From: Natronobacterium haloterrestre
GTDB taxonomy: Archaea > Halobacteriota > Halobacteria > Halobacteriales > Natrialbaceae
Assembly: GCF_900112205.1 (NCBI RefSeq)
Contig: NZ_FOKW01000014.1
Coordinates: 22,415-86,414, forward strand
Length of the DNA: 64,000 bases
Reading direction: 5' to 3'
The notes below the pieces were generated by a model that saw nothing but the letters and a program-made list of their open reading frames with translations, was not told the origin of the DNA and searched no databases. A program made the position numbers and the translations under genes. Shown here one piece after another: positions 1 to 8,416 of this stretch (its first letter is position 1; each line of letters begins with the position of its first letter).

Positions 1-496
1 AATCGCCGTTGCGGGCGGTGAGCGTACTTTCTGTAACGCTCCATTCGTCAGAGTTGAGGTACTGCCGTTGGTAGCCATCGTCGGCATCGGGAAGTGCGAG
101 CGAACACCGGACGCGACTCTCTGTCGTGGAGAGAGAAACCGTGTCGTCATCGAACAGCGTCATCGTCCGGGTGTCGTACTTCACCGTGGGTGCGGTGAAC
201 GTCGGGTTGCTGACCTTCTTGCCGTTGGACCGGCGTTCGATACAGCCAGTGATGGCTTGTGCGGCTTGGTGGGTGGCGAGAATCGCATGCTGACTCCCGA
301 GGCCGGTTTGCTCACGCACGTCGTCGTAGGCGAGGGGCTGTACGTCGCTCTTGGCGTTGCACTTGCCCCACGCCATGTCGGTGGCGAGCTGGCAACCACG
401 CTTCCACTCAGAGATGGTCTCCTCAAGCAACTCGCGTTGCCTACCATCTACCGAGAGTCGGGTGATTGCTGTCCGGCGCACGTAGTCGTCTGCCAC
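1..496 (-). CDS. tnpB: IS1341-type TnpB (RNA-guided endonuclease), 5' part, cut by window edge
   Basis: Read leftwards from a GTG at 494-496 the frame is open to the window edge and gives the N-terminal 165 residues of a haloarchaeal OrfB/TnpB protein: it begins VADDYVRRTAITRL and contains CQLATDMAWGKCNAKSDV and a beta-rich segment with KYDTRTMTLFDDDTVSL. This matches the N-terminal helical and OB-like part of IS200/IS605 OrfB proteins of the IS1341 type, nucleases guided by an RNA from the element's 3' end. The RuvC-like catalytic motifs and the guide RNA would lie left of the window. I see no TnpA transposase gene. GTG is chosen because no ATG precedes it in frame and homologues start near this motif; the start is less certain than the family. 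Confidence 0.8.
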   Translation of the reverse strand, partial: MADDYVRRTAITRLSVDGRQRELLEETISEWKRGCQLATDMAWGKCNAKSDVQPLAYDDVREQTGLGSQHAILATHQAAQAITGCIERRSNGKKVSNPTFTAPTVKYDTRTMTLFDDDTVSLSTTESRVRCSLALPDADDGYQRQYLNSDEWSVTESTLTARNGD

Positions 497-551
497 AGAT
501 TCAATGTAGTCTCGTGGCTACTTATATATTAGTTTCTGTGGCCTATACGAA

Positions 552-612
552 CGCGCTCCTCCCCTCACTACTCACACCCTTCGGTCGCTCCTTGAGGAAG
601 GGGACTCCGCGC
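552..612. repeat. Imperfect inverted repeat upstream of tnpB (candidate element left end)
   Basis: The stretch opens with GCGCTCCTCCCCT and closes with AGGGGACTCCGCGC, so its ends can pair imperfectly. A second nested pair, CCCTTC/GAAGGG, is inside. It lies about 55 bases upstream of the TnpB start. IS200/IS605 elements carry hairpins at their ends, so this could mark the left end of the TnpB element; that role is inferred. Confidence 0.35.
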
Positions 613-655
613 TACCGCTTCAGTTGAACAGCACCGTTCTCGACGCTGCAGAGAA

Positions 656-674
656 GGTACGCCGACTTCGTACC
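656..674. terminator. Small hairpin just downstream of the AbiEi gene
   Basis: GGTACG and CGTACC form a perfect 6-bp stem with a 7-base loop, starting 5 bases past the stop of the leftward AbiEi gene. It could act as a transcript end or be chance; no long T run follows. Confidence 0.25.
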
Positions 675-678
675 TTGG

Positions 679-1509
679 TCAGGACTCCGTGGGCTCCAGC
701 ATGGCTGGCTCGACGTTGATTCGGAGGCAATACGTACTGTCGGTCGATCCGGTGTCGGGCCGTGTCGGGTCCAGCAGCGAGTAGCCACTTGTGAACGACG
801 CAACGAGTTCCTCGCGGGCGGGGAGGTCGATGCCGAGCTGGTCGGCGAGGTAGACGATCCGCTTGGTCGCAGCGCCGTTGTCGAGGCGTTCGAGGTACTC
901 GCCGACGGTGTCCCAGTCGCAGCCCCGGTCGTCGGCGGTGCGCATCGCGGTTGCGAGTTCTCGAAGGCCACCACAGAACTCGGGGTGGTCCGCACAGTCG
1001 ACCAGCGTCTTCTCCAGGTCGCTGACCTGAACGGTCGTGCCCTCGACCGATGTCGGCTCAAAGCCGAAGAATTTCCGCTCGGTGACTGTCGTGACGCGGT
1101 ACGGGACGCCGTGGATCTCCCTGCTTTGCGCTCGGGTCGGCGTGACGATGTACACCGTCCGAGGTACTTGTTCGGTCAGCCCGTGGTGGCTGAGGGCGCT
1201 GTAGTAGCCGATGTACATCGGCTCGGCGACGTGGGCGGCGATGAGGTACTCGTGGGGTGTGTACAGGCCCTCTTCACCGGCTGCGAGTGGGATGATGAGG
1301 TATCGGCCGGGAAACAGTCGGTCGAGCCAGCCCTTCTCGGTGAGCCGGGAGGCAATCTCTCGGGCGGTGTTCGGGGGGACCTCCAGCGTCGTCTCGATGT
1401 CGTCGATGGAGATGATTTGGTGACCCGCGCCAGCGAGTCGTGCAAGGAGTCGACTTTCTCGAGTCGAGAGGCCCTGGCGTATATTTTGTGATTGTTCTAT
1501 AGTACTCAT
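679..1509 (-). CDS. AbiEi-family antitoxin / winged-helix regulator (orphan)
   Basis: The 276-residue protein has an N-terminal winged helix (about residues 15-75, with an EVPPNTAREIASRLTEKGW recognition-helix pattern), then the AbiEi-type region with GRYLIIPLAAGEEG, YIGYYSALSHHGLTEQ, a VTERKFFGFEP segment and LEKTLVDCADHPEFCGG. AbiEi proteins are antitoxins and autorepressors of type IV toxin-antitoxin systems whose toxin AbiEii is a nucleotidyltransferase, normally encoded directly downstream. Here the downstream side holds only about 180 bases before a TnpB element, so no AbiEii is present: this is an orphan, perhaps after loss of the toxin. A 13-bp inverted repeat lies about 70 bases upstream and is a plausible operator. 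The family call is firm; present function is inferred. Confidence 0.85.
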   Translation of the reverse strand: MSTIEQSQNIRQGLSTRESRLLARLAGAGHQIISIDDIETTLEVPPNTAREIASRLTEKGWLDRLFPGRYLIIPLAAGEEGLYTPHEYLIAAHVAEPMYIGYYSALSHHGLTEQVPRTVYIVTPTRAQSREIHGVPYRVTTVTERKFFGFEPTSVEGTTVQVSDLEKTLVDCADHPEFCGGLRELATAMRTADDRGCDWDTVGEYLERLDNGAATKRIVYLADQLGIDLPAREELVASFTSGYSLLDPTRPDTGSTDSTYCLRINVEPAMLEPTES

Positions 1510-1577
1510 ACCTGCGTTTCTTACATAGAGTATGAATTTTGGGCCTGCTTTATCCTTGTCCCATCCCTCTTAGCCTC

Positions 1578-1619
1578 CTTAACCAACACAAATCACCCGA
1601 TAGATATGTGTTGGTTAAG
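1578..1619. promoter_or_regulatory. 13-bp perfect inverted repeat upstream of AbiEi (candidate operator)
   Basis: CTTAACCAACACA at 1578-1590 is perfectly mirrored by TGTGTTGGTTAAG at 1607-1619 with a 16-base spacer. A closely related repeat lies upstream of the winged-helix/nucleotidyltransferase pair at 2583-2623, and the matching sequence continues past the right arm (GAAGAC shared). Operator function for an autoregulating antitoxin is inferred from position. Confidence 0.55.
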
Positions 1620-2582
1620 AACCGTGAAGACTGTGAATGAACAAATCGGATGTTGCAAGTACTCACGTCTTCCTGTGGACGTATTCTACAAGGTGTGTGG
1701 GGTGAAAGACTGGAAAAATGATTCTGTCGGCAGTATCTTCCAACCCCGTCTTCTGGCTGGTCCAACTATTGATGGGATATTGGATCGGGGTCGAATTAGT
1801 CATTCGATACGAAATCCCGATCGTAATCAAAAACAAGGTGGAGGGGCTTGTTGACGTGCCCACTGCGTTGACTTGCCGGTACTACGAGACACAGGTATGA
1901 ACCCACGCGATATCATCCGGCGAGACTATGTGCGCGTATCCATAGTTCAGGACACACGCACCGCCGTCATCAACATCGGGGACCAACGAGACGGACTCAC
2001 AGACAGGGCTGGCGAGGACCCGATCTCGATACCCTGGGCTGGTCGTTGGGACGACAATCGTCCCGGTGACTCAGTAGACGAAACTGTTCTCTCAAACTGA
2101 TAAATTTTGAAAGTCAGGACTCCAGAGATGGCCCCTCGGCCGGAGAGAGACGGCGGCCTTCGCACACCGCATATCGCCTCTTTCTTTGGACGAAAACCGC
2201 GATATGCAAGGCGAAATAACGCGCTCAAATAGCAGGAGAACCCCGCCGGGACGATTTGGGAGCGTAGAAAGTACCTCGACGAGCTGCCGGCTTACCACGA
2301 TTTCGATAAAATTGTTCGACCACGGGGTAAGCGGAGCAAATTCGGGGAGTACTGATGCGAGCTACGAATAGCACTGTGTCAGGAACGCCTCGCTGGATGG
2401 TTGTCCTCTCTTGGTCCTCACCGAAAGAAACGTATGATTCCCACGAATTCGGGACGGTGAACACACTAAAAATTGCTCGACGGGATTTCAGTACAAGAGG
2501 GGCAGCACTACAACCAATCTTCTCGATATCCTGAGGAACACTCGTTCACAGTCCGAGCTCAGTCAAAGACTCGTACGGAGTG
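1620..2582. other. Gene-poor stretch between the two toxin-antitoxin loci
   Basis: No convincing gene is visible. Short open frames exist on both strands without haloarchaeal-looking acidic products. The best candidate is a rightward frame from an ATG at 1897 to 2100 (67 residues, beginning MNPRDIIRRDYVRVSIVQD), which has plausible composition but no recognised family and no clear promoter. The region may be decayed DNA between two related operators. Confidence 0.4.
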
Positions 2583-2623
2583 TTAACCAACACGGCCCAC
2601 GAACCCATAGGTTTGTTGGTTAA
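2583..2623. promoter_or_regulatory. Inverted repeat upstream of antitoxin/toxin pair (second copy of candidate operator)
   Basis: TTAACCAACA at 2583-2592 is mirrored by TGTTGGTTAA at 2614-2623. Arms and flank (AAG then GAAGAC) match the repeat at 1578-1619. It sits about 55 bases upstream of the TATA element of the 2707 gene, which suits an autoregulatory operator or upstream activator site. Confidence 0.55.
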
Positions 2624-2675
2624 GACGATGAAGACGGCTCCCGTGCCTGCTGACTGTAACACTACTCGAAACTTC

Positions 2676-2683
2676 TTTATATA
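2676..2683 (+). promoter_or_regulatory. TATA element for the 2707 gene
   Basis: TTTATATA is centred about 27 bases before the GTG at 2707, the spacing expected for a leaderless archaeal transcript. This supports GTG 2707 as the true start. Confidence 0.6.
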
Positions 2684-2706
2684 CATGTTTCGTATTATGT
2701 TACACC

Positions 2707-3633
2707 GTGCTCCGGCTCATCGAACTCGAGGTCCTCGCCACGGTCGACCGCGGCGACATGATCTCTGAGCTAGCGACGAAACTCGACCACAGCGAGAGCT
2801 ACCTCTCTCGTGCTGTCGCCGACCTCGTCGAGAAGGGGCTCGTCTACACGGAACGCGACGGCCGCCGAAAACGAGTCGTCCCGTCGGATGCTCGCGCCGT
2901 TGAGCTCTACCAGGACCTCGTCCGCCAGCACTCCCACATCGACTTCCCTGAGTTGCTGACCGGCAAGGCGCTCGAGGTGTTGTACTATATCGACCAGCCG
3001 CGAACCGTTTCCGAGATAGCCGACCGGAGCGACAACTACCGCAACACGGTCAACCGAGTCCTCAAGCGGTTTCGCGACCGTGGTCTCGTCGGCACGGACG
3101 ACGGCCGCTATGACTTCAACGCCGACTTCGACCGCCTCCACGAGTTCGCCCGTGAACTCGCACATCATCTGCATCGCCAGCGCCTCGAAGCCGTTGCCCC
3201 GAAGGGCACGATTCTCTGGGAGGACTACGACGAATTCCTCGCCCAGACGGAGACGGAAATCGACGCGGAGGCGTTCCACGAAACCGGCCTCGCTCGGTTC
3301 GCGGCCTTCGACCTCCAGTTCCTGCTCACCGGCCACCGCTACTACGTCTACTCCGAGGACCTCGACGCAGTCTCGCCGGCGGAGCTCTGCTGTCACACGC
3401 TGCTGATCGACGACGGCAGTCGCCACCGCTCGTACTGTCTCCTCTTGCTCAGCCACGTCGACGTCGACGAGGCGGACCTCCGAGAGCAGGCGTCGAAGTA
3501 TGGCCTTGAAGCCGAAATCGACGCCTTGCTCCGCTACCTCGAGACCCACGGCGAGGTCGACGACGACCGGCTCCCGGAGTGGGACGAGTTCCAGGAGCTG
3601 GCGGCTGACTACGAGGTGCCACTACCACAATGA
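2707..3633 (+). CDS. Winged-helix antitoxin/regulator paired with nucleotidyltransferase
   Basis: The 308-residue protein has two MarR-like winged-helix segments: residues 1-60 (ELATKLDHSESYLSRAVADL, EKGLVYTERDGRRKRV) and residues 80-135 (PRTVSEIADRSDNYRNTVNR, RFRDRGLVGTDDGRYDF). A C-terminal domain of unknown fold follows. The next gene, a nucleotidyltransferase-fold protein, overlaps its stop by ATGA, the layout of an antitoxin-toxin pair in which the first protein neutralises and represses. The GTG start is supported by a TATA box 27 bases upstream. Family placement as regulator is clear; the antitoxin role is inferred from gene order. Confidence 0.75.
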   Translation: MLRLIELEVLATVDRGDMISELATKLDHSESYLSRAVADLVEKGLVYTERDGRRKRVVPSDARAVELYQDLVRQHSHIDFPELLTGKALEVLYYIDQPRTVSEIADRSDNYRNTVNRVLKRFRDRGLVGTDDGRYDFNADFDRLHEFARELAHHLHRQRLEAVAPKGTILWEDYDEFLAQTETEIDAEAFHETGLARFAAFDLQFLLTGHRYYVYSEDLDAVSPAELCCHTLLIDDGSRHRSYCLLLLSHVDVDEADLREQASKYGLEAEIDALLRYLETHGEVDDDRLPEWDEFQELAADYEVPLPQ

Positions 3634-4433
3634 GACCAACATTCGGCCGCGAGTACATCGAGAACGAATTCCAACGAATTGCCGAGGGCCTCTCAGCCCT
3701 ACTTACAGTTTACCTGATCGGTGGTGGCTCGATGTCGCTGCGCGACCTCAAGGGAGCGACGAAAGACATCGACCTGGTCGTCCCGGATGGCGACGCGTAC
3801 GGCCAGCTGTGGGCCGTCCTGATGGACCTCGGATATACGGAAGTACAATCACTGGATCCAGATTATCGGGCGCTGGGAGCGACGAGCTGCGTCGAGAACG
3901 ACGATGGGTGTCGCCTCGACATCTTCAACCAGCAGGTTGCGAATAAGCTTGTGCTCACCGACGGCATGCAAGAGCGCAGCGAGCCGTTCCTCGACACGGA
4001 TCGACTGACGGTCCGGCTGGTCAGCAACGAGGATATCTTCCTGTTCAAACTGATCGCAGGCCGCGACGATGACATTGGGGACATGAATATGCTCGTGCAG
4101 GCCGGCCTCGATTACGACGTCGTCCGAGATGAACTCGAAGCCCAGATCGAACGCCTGAATGATGATCAGTTCGCCACGTTCGCGAACGAGGCCCTGGTCG
4201 AACTCGAGGAGCGGTACGGGGTAACCACGCCGATCGAGGCCCGCGTCCAAGAGCTCACGAATAGGTACTACCGGGGGCTCGAAGTCCTCCAGGCAGTCGA
4301 CGAACCGATGACCGTCGACGAACTGGCCGCCGAGCTTGGACTGGACATCGATGAAATCCGAGACAGGGTCGCGTATCTTGCGAAATTCGACCGGGTACGC
4401 CAAGAAGGCGACACAGTCAATCCGGTGGAGTAG
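3630..4433 (+). CDS. Nucleotidyltransferase-fold toxin (probable)
   Basis: The N-terminal half has the nucleotidyltransferase signature: YLIGGGSMSLRD near residues 29-40, then KGATKDIDLVV at 41-51, giving the GGS...DxD arrangement of the polymerase-beta superfamily. A later DIFNQQVANKL carries another acidic position. The C-terminal 45 residues (EPMTVDELAAELGLDIDEIRDR) look like a small helix-turn-helix. The ATG overlaps the stop of the preceding winged-helix gene (ATGA). Such proteins in toxin-antitoxin pairs transfer nucleotides to tRNA or protein targets; target and activity here are unknown. The arrangement resembles AbiE and MenAT systems but is not clearly either. Confidence 0.75.
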   Translation: MRPTFGREYIENEFQRIAEGLSALLTVYLIGGGSMSLRDLKGATKDIDLVVPDGDAYGQLWAVLMDLGYTEVQSLDPDYRALGATSCVENDDGCRLDIFNQQVANKLVLTDGMQERSEPFLDTDRLTVRLVSNEDIFLFKLIAGRDDDIGDMNMLVQAGLDYDVVRDELEAQIERLNDDQFATFANEALVELEERYGVTTPIEARVQELTNRYYRGLEVLQAVDEPMTVDELAAELGLDIDEIRDRVAYLAKFDRVRQEGDTVNPVE

Positions 4434-4450
4434 TAAGGTCTCCACCCTAC

Positions 4451-4735
4451 TCAAAGTGTGTTCAATCCGTCGACGACAATCTCTACGTCTTCTTCAGCTA
4501 TGAGTGGATCTTCAGCGGTACCGAGCTCGAACTCTTCGTCCTCTGGAACAGTCTTGTCAACTTCAGTTTCTCGGTCAACGTTGACTGTAACGTCTACTTC
4601 TTCACTTGTGTCAAAGTCGATTGTTCCGAAGTAGACTGTACCGTTCTCGACCTCGTAAGAGGCGTGGACACCATCACCATCCGAGTAAGTTGCGTACTGT
4701 GTTGTTGCTACTCTGTCGTCGCCGCTTGTGGTCAT
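4451..4735 (-). CDS. Small acidic hypothetical protein
   Basis: A 94-residue, very acidic frame with alternating beta-strand character (HASYEVENGTVYFGTIDFD, EVDVTVNVDRETEVDKTV). It lies leftward between the nucleotidyltransferase gene and the divergent ApeA-like gene. Haloarchaeal composition supports coding; no family or motif was recognised. Confidence 0.5.
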   Translation of the reverse strand: MTTSGDDRVATTQYATYSDGDGVHASYEVENGTVYFGTIDFDTSEEVDVTVNVDRETEVDKTVPEDEEFELGTAEDPLIAEEDVEIVVDGLNTL

Positions 4736-4858
4736 GACTTCTTTTTCAGCAACAGCTCTTTTCTCTTCAAGCTCAGCATCTCCATTGTAGAAGTCGAAAA
4801 TGTCTATCGTTGGTTCCCCTTCAGTGCCTTTTTGACGCTATTAGAAGAATCAGCCGTT

Positions 4859-6214
4859 ATGGACAGTATCGGTCTGAGAGGAAAGTGGTGGCTAAAAGGT
4901 ATGAGAGCCGACGACGAGATCGTACCCGACGCTGCTACCGCTGGAACTCTATCATTCTCACCAAAAGAAGGAGGCGAACTGGAACTCATCGGAAGTTTCC
5001 ACAGCACCTTCGAGAGACTCGATGAAGAATCCGATACAGAAGACGGTCCTGTAACCATTCACGGTGTATCTACAGAAGGAGAGTACATCTCCATACTCAA
5101 CTGTATGTACACCGGCGAAAGTATGAGTTCTAAAGATGTTTCCTTCACCACTGAGACCTATCAGGTGGGAACAATCATACGAGGTGCCCTTGTTGACCCC
5201 ACGTCAAAATACTGGAAGTGCACATTCTCATTCGACAATCTTGACAAGTGGACCGGGATCAGAAGGGTACATACACCCGGCGATGGACCTATGAACTTCG
5301 GTCCTGCTCTCTCCGACTCACTCTCCACAGATGAAGAGGATATCATTCTAAATCTTCACGAGGATAACAAGGCCGCAATTGAGGGAAAGCTTGGAAGAGT
5401 CTACTTCACTGTCTTCCCCGAAGAGCCGCTGACGTTCGACGAGTTCTCATCCCAGTACATCCGGCCATTACAGAATCTGATTACCCTCGGTGTGGGGGAG
5501 GCAGTCTTCCCGACCTTCGTTAACCTCTTCTCAGAACGGTTCGGCCATCCTGATTCAAAACATTCGGTGCACTGGCAGGTACCGTACTACCGAGAACAGG
5601 ACGATGTAAATCAGATGCAGATGAATTTCACTTTGCAGGACATCTCTTTTGAGGAAGTTGTCGTCCAGTGGTTAGAAAGCGAAAGTTCGGTAAGCAGACT
5701 CCATGACCACTATTTCGGCACCCGCTACAACGATAGTATGTATGTCAACACTCAATTTATGTCGATGATGTTTGCTCTCGAGGCCTATCACCGGAGGAAG
5801 TTCCCTGACCGTCAGAAGATAATGAGTAAGAAGGTGTACAAGCGGTTTCGGGATGTCACGTTGGAAAGAATGCCTAAGGTGGCGGCTTGGGACAGAGCTG
5901 AAGGTCTCTTCAATAGCATAGTGAATGAACCCTCGATTGGAGATCGACTGATCGATATTACTGAGCAACACGAGGAAATGTTCCCAGAGTCGTACGATAT
6001 TGATTCCAATCTGAGTACGATCAAAAACGTCCGCCATACTATTGCACATAGCCTTCCAGAAGATCTCTCTACAACAGATATCGTCCGTGCAGAAATTCTT
6101 GTGAGAATTATTGTTCTCGCTGTACTGCTTGACACAGCAGGAGTTGACGAAGAGAAGGGTCGTGAAATACTGGCAGACGAGTACAGCAGTGTCGAGCGTA
6201 TCGTTGAAGTATAG
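4859..6214 (+). CDS. apeA: ApeA-like HEPN-domain anti-phage protein
   Basis: The 451-residue product has the two-part build of ApeA: an N-terminal beta-rich domain (residues 1-230; LRGKWWLKG, then AGTLSFSPKEGGELELIGSF) and a C-terminal helical domain with FALEAYHRRKFPD and, at about residues 392-397, RHTIAH, the R-x4-H signature of HEPN ribonucleases. ApeA is a single-gene abortive-infection system thought to cleave RNA on phage infection. ATG 4859 is preferred over upstream codons in the same frame because the preceding translation is cysteine-rich and not haloarchaeal-like, and family members begin near the LxGKWWL motif. It ends 3 bases before the convergent 6218 gene. Catalysis is inferred from the motif. 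Confidence 0.8.
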   Translation: MDSIGLRGKWWLKGMRADDEIVPDAATAGTLSFSPKEGGELELIGSFHSTFERLDEESDTEDGPVTIHGVSTEGEYISILNCMYTGESMSSKDVSFTTETYQVGTIIRGALVDPTSKYWKCTFSFDNLDKWTGIRRVHTPGDGPMNFGPALSDSLSTDEEDIILNLHEDNKAAIEGKLGRVYFTVFPEEPLTFDEFSSQYIRPLQNLITLGVGEAVFPTFVNLFSERFGHPDSKHSVHWQVPYYREQDDVNQMQMNFTLQDISFEEVVVQWLESESSVSRLHDHYFGTRYNDSMYVNTQFMSMMFALEAYHRRKFPDRQKIMSKKVYKRFRDVTLERMPKVAAWDRAEGLFNSIVNEPSIGDRLIDITEQHEEMFPESYDIDSNLSTIKNVRHTIAHSLPEDLSTTDIVRAEILVRIIVLAVLLDTAGVDEEKGREILADEYSSVERIVEV

Positions 6215-6217
6215 TCC

Positions 6218-7618
6218 TTAGATGACTTCTATGAACTGGGTGTCTGCGTCCACCGTATCCGTGGTATCCTGACTCGCTGCATAGATCGCTTTCAGCCGCT
6301 CGCTGTTCAGAATCTTGATGCCTTTCTCCTTGAACTCCTCTACAACATCATCATTGAGTTCCTCTCGTGTCTGGGGCGTTGCGACACAGGGAACCGTTTG
6401 CAAAGGCTCGATCAATCCGATGTCTGTGGGGATGAGATAGTCGTCGAGCACGGAGCTGATTGCTTCTGTTCGATCCAGGATCTGCTCTTTCGAAGAGATA
6501 TCTTGGTTAGTACACTCGATGAAGAGGATCTGTGTGTTCTCAGGATGATAAGCGATTACGTCGATCTCTTGGTAGCGTGCCCCAGGGACGTCTTCGGAGA
6601 AACTGGGGATAACGAACGAATCATCCCCGTACCACTGGACAAGCCAGCCTGCCGTACTCAAGGCGTTCACCACCGCTACCTCGAAGTAATCGGCATTGTG
6701 TCCCTCCAGATATCCCTCTAAGTTGTTGTCTTGGTCGAACGCCTGCATAATCTCGTAGCGAGGGTTCTCTGGGACTACATCGCCCGTGTTGTGTTCGACC
6801 ATATTGACCATCTCATCCTCAAGATACAGGACCGCGTAGAGCTCATCGATATCCTCTAGGTCCAGCTCCTCGGTGTACCGTGACCGGCCATCTTCCATCG
6901 ACTCCAACTGTTCCTCATCGAACTCAATCTGCCAACCCTTGTGTTCGTCGTACGGCTTCTGGGGAAGCATACTGACGAATAAATCCTCGAACAGGCTTGT
7001 AGAGGAAACAACCTCAAGCATATCTGAGTCATCAATGCTGAACTCCATCCCTGAATCAGCGAACAACAGGATGGCCGGGCTCTCACGGTCCGACCGGAAG
7101 ATGTAGTCGAAGTAGTAGCCTTCGCAGCGTCCAAGATCGTAGTACGGTTCTTCTGCCCGCATCAACTGATCGTCCAACTCGTCGACTACCTCGGAGTACC
7201 CGTCCTCAATGTCCTCTGGGATGTCGATACTGACAGCGGCGTTGACCTCCATCCGGGGACGGGTTTCTCGGACACGGCCCTCCCGAACACCATCTTGGAA
7301 ATAATTGCTGGGGTTATGTCGGCGGAGTTCGCTCTCAATCTCAGCTGTTCCCTCGTCCGTGGGTATCTCCCCGTTGATTATCTGCTCCAGCAGATCGAAG
7401 GGAGAGGTGGAGTTAACCTTGTAGATCGAAAGAGCGCCCTCACGGTACAGGACTTCCGTACTCTCCTCGCCAGGTACTCGGGAAAACTCGAGTTCTCCAT
7501 TCGGGATTTGCACTCCGTCGACTTCGACACTTGAGAACGTGAGAGTGGCTGACTGCCAGATATCACCGAAGTGTTCCCGGTACCACTGTAGATCGTCGAG
7601 ATCCTCGATGTACGGCAT
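6218..7618 (-). CDS. Putative PD-(D/E)XK nuclease-like protein
   Basis: A 466-residue protein. The first 300 residues are beta-rich and unrecognised. The C-terminal part resembles a restriction-endonuclease-like fold: YFEVAVVNALSTAGW as the first helix with an early glutamate, then YQEIDVIAYHPENTQIL followed by FIECTNQ, a D...(E)xC/K-type core where the usual lysine is absent. It lies tail-to-tail with the ApeA-like gene, 3 bases apart. A defence role is inferred from fold and neighbour. The missing lysine means activity is uncertain. Confidence 0.55.
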   Translation of the reverse strand: MPYIEDLDDLQWYREHFGDIWQSATLTFSSVEVDGVQIPNGELEFSRVPGEESTEVLYREGALSIYKVNSTSPFDLLEQIINGEIPTDEGTAEIESELRRHNPSNYFQDGVREGRVRETRPRMEVNAAVSIDIPEDIEDGYSEVVDELDDQLMRAEEPYYDLGRCEGYYFDYIFRSDRESPAILLFADSGMEFSIDDSDMLEVVSSTSLFEDLFVSMLPQKPYDEHKGWQIEFDEEQLESMEDGRSRYTEELDLEDIDELYAVLYLEDEMVNMVEHNTGDVVPENPRYEIMQAFDQDNNLEGYLEGHNADYFEVAVVNALSTAGWLVQWYGDDSFVIPSFSEDVPGARYQEIDVIAYHPENTQILFIECTNQDISSKEQILDRTEAISSVLDDYLIPTDIGLIEPLQTVPCVATPQTREELNDDVVEEFKEKGIKILNSERLKAIYAASQDTTDTVDADTQFIEVI

Positions 7619-7747
7619 TGTTGAATCGTACTCACTCAGCCAGTGTCATAAACGCCCAGCAAACAGCGTTAGAACCGAAGGACTCCGACCACTTTCAGCC
7701 CAAGCTTATGCAGGGATACGTGAAATACCACTGTAAGACAAGAGGGG

Positions 7748-8122
7748 ATGTCGGGAAGTCTACTTGGCGATCTCTGGCAAACAGGGAAGTTCGCCGTCGG
7801 ATATTACCGAGGGGACAAAAGCACCCTCATTTCACGAGGTATCGACGAAGTATCACCGCTCCTGCTATTTCTCGTAGCAGCTCTAACCGTCGGCCACTAC
7901 TACGGAGTCGTCCCAGCAGCTGATGTTCTCTGAGTACTCGGCATCACTGCCTTGATCGGAGCAGTCGATCTCGTCCTGTTACTCGACTTTTCGATCCTCC
8001 TTGACCCCCTCATCGGAGACATTCTTGGGTTAGCTGGGCTGAGAAACCTGCTTACCGGGCTTGCAGTCTTCGGATTCGGCGGCCCAGTCGTGAACTACTT
8101 CAAAGCCATCCGCAACCAGTAA
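7748..8122 (+). pseudogene. Small membrane protein interrupted by an in-frame TGA
   Basis: The frame from ATG 7748 reads through SGSLLGDLWQTGKFAVGYY, a hydrophobic segment LLLFLVAALTVGHYYGVV, then hits TGA at 7931-7933. The same frame continues with VLGITALIGAVDLVLLLDF and further hydrophobic segments to TAA at 8120. The uninterrupted protein would be about 124 residues with three or four membrane segments. A point change in a former tryptophan codon is the simplest reading. Confidence 0.6.
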
Positions 8123-8186
8123 CCTCTTCTTCTCCGCTCGGACCCAAAACGGTTTCACCCGACTGGACACCAGTACGGTCAAGAAA

Positions 8187-8386
8187 ATGCCTTTGTCTGC
8201 ATCCGGCGTTGACTACATCGTGGAGAAACTGGCTGACCTCGACTACGTGATGGGGACGATATCCACGTCAGCAGCGACGACATTGTCACCACCTACGTAT
8301 CGACTGACCGACTGGAAGACATCGATGTCGAGGTGCTCGAGGAACACGACTACGAGTACCTGACCTCCGCCAAAGCCCGTCAGTGA
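8187..8386 (+). pseudogene. Small frameshifted gene remnant
   Basis: ATG 8187 starts GVDYIVEKLADLDYVMG; the coding-like sequence then continues in another frame as DDIHVSSDDIVTTYV, DRLEDIDVEVLEEHDYEYL, ending at TGA 8384. The total length is not a multiple of three, as expected for a single indel near 8255. About 66 residues if repaired; family unknown. Confidence 0.5.
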
Positions 8387-8416
8387 TTTCCTGACTCAGC
8401 TCGGAGAGTACCAGCG

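Noticed and set aside
2770..3549. Long leftward open frame (259 codons)
   Set aside because: Mirror of the winged-helix gene at 2707-3633; Val/Glu-rich repeats are typical of the antisense of acidic haloarchaeal genes.
3849..4454. Leftward frame of 201 codons
   Set aside because: Antisense of the nucleotidyltransferase gene, which has the recognisable motifs and ATGA coupling.
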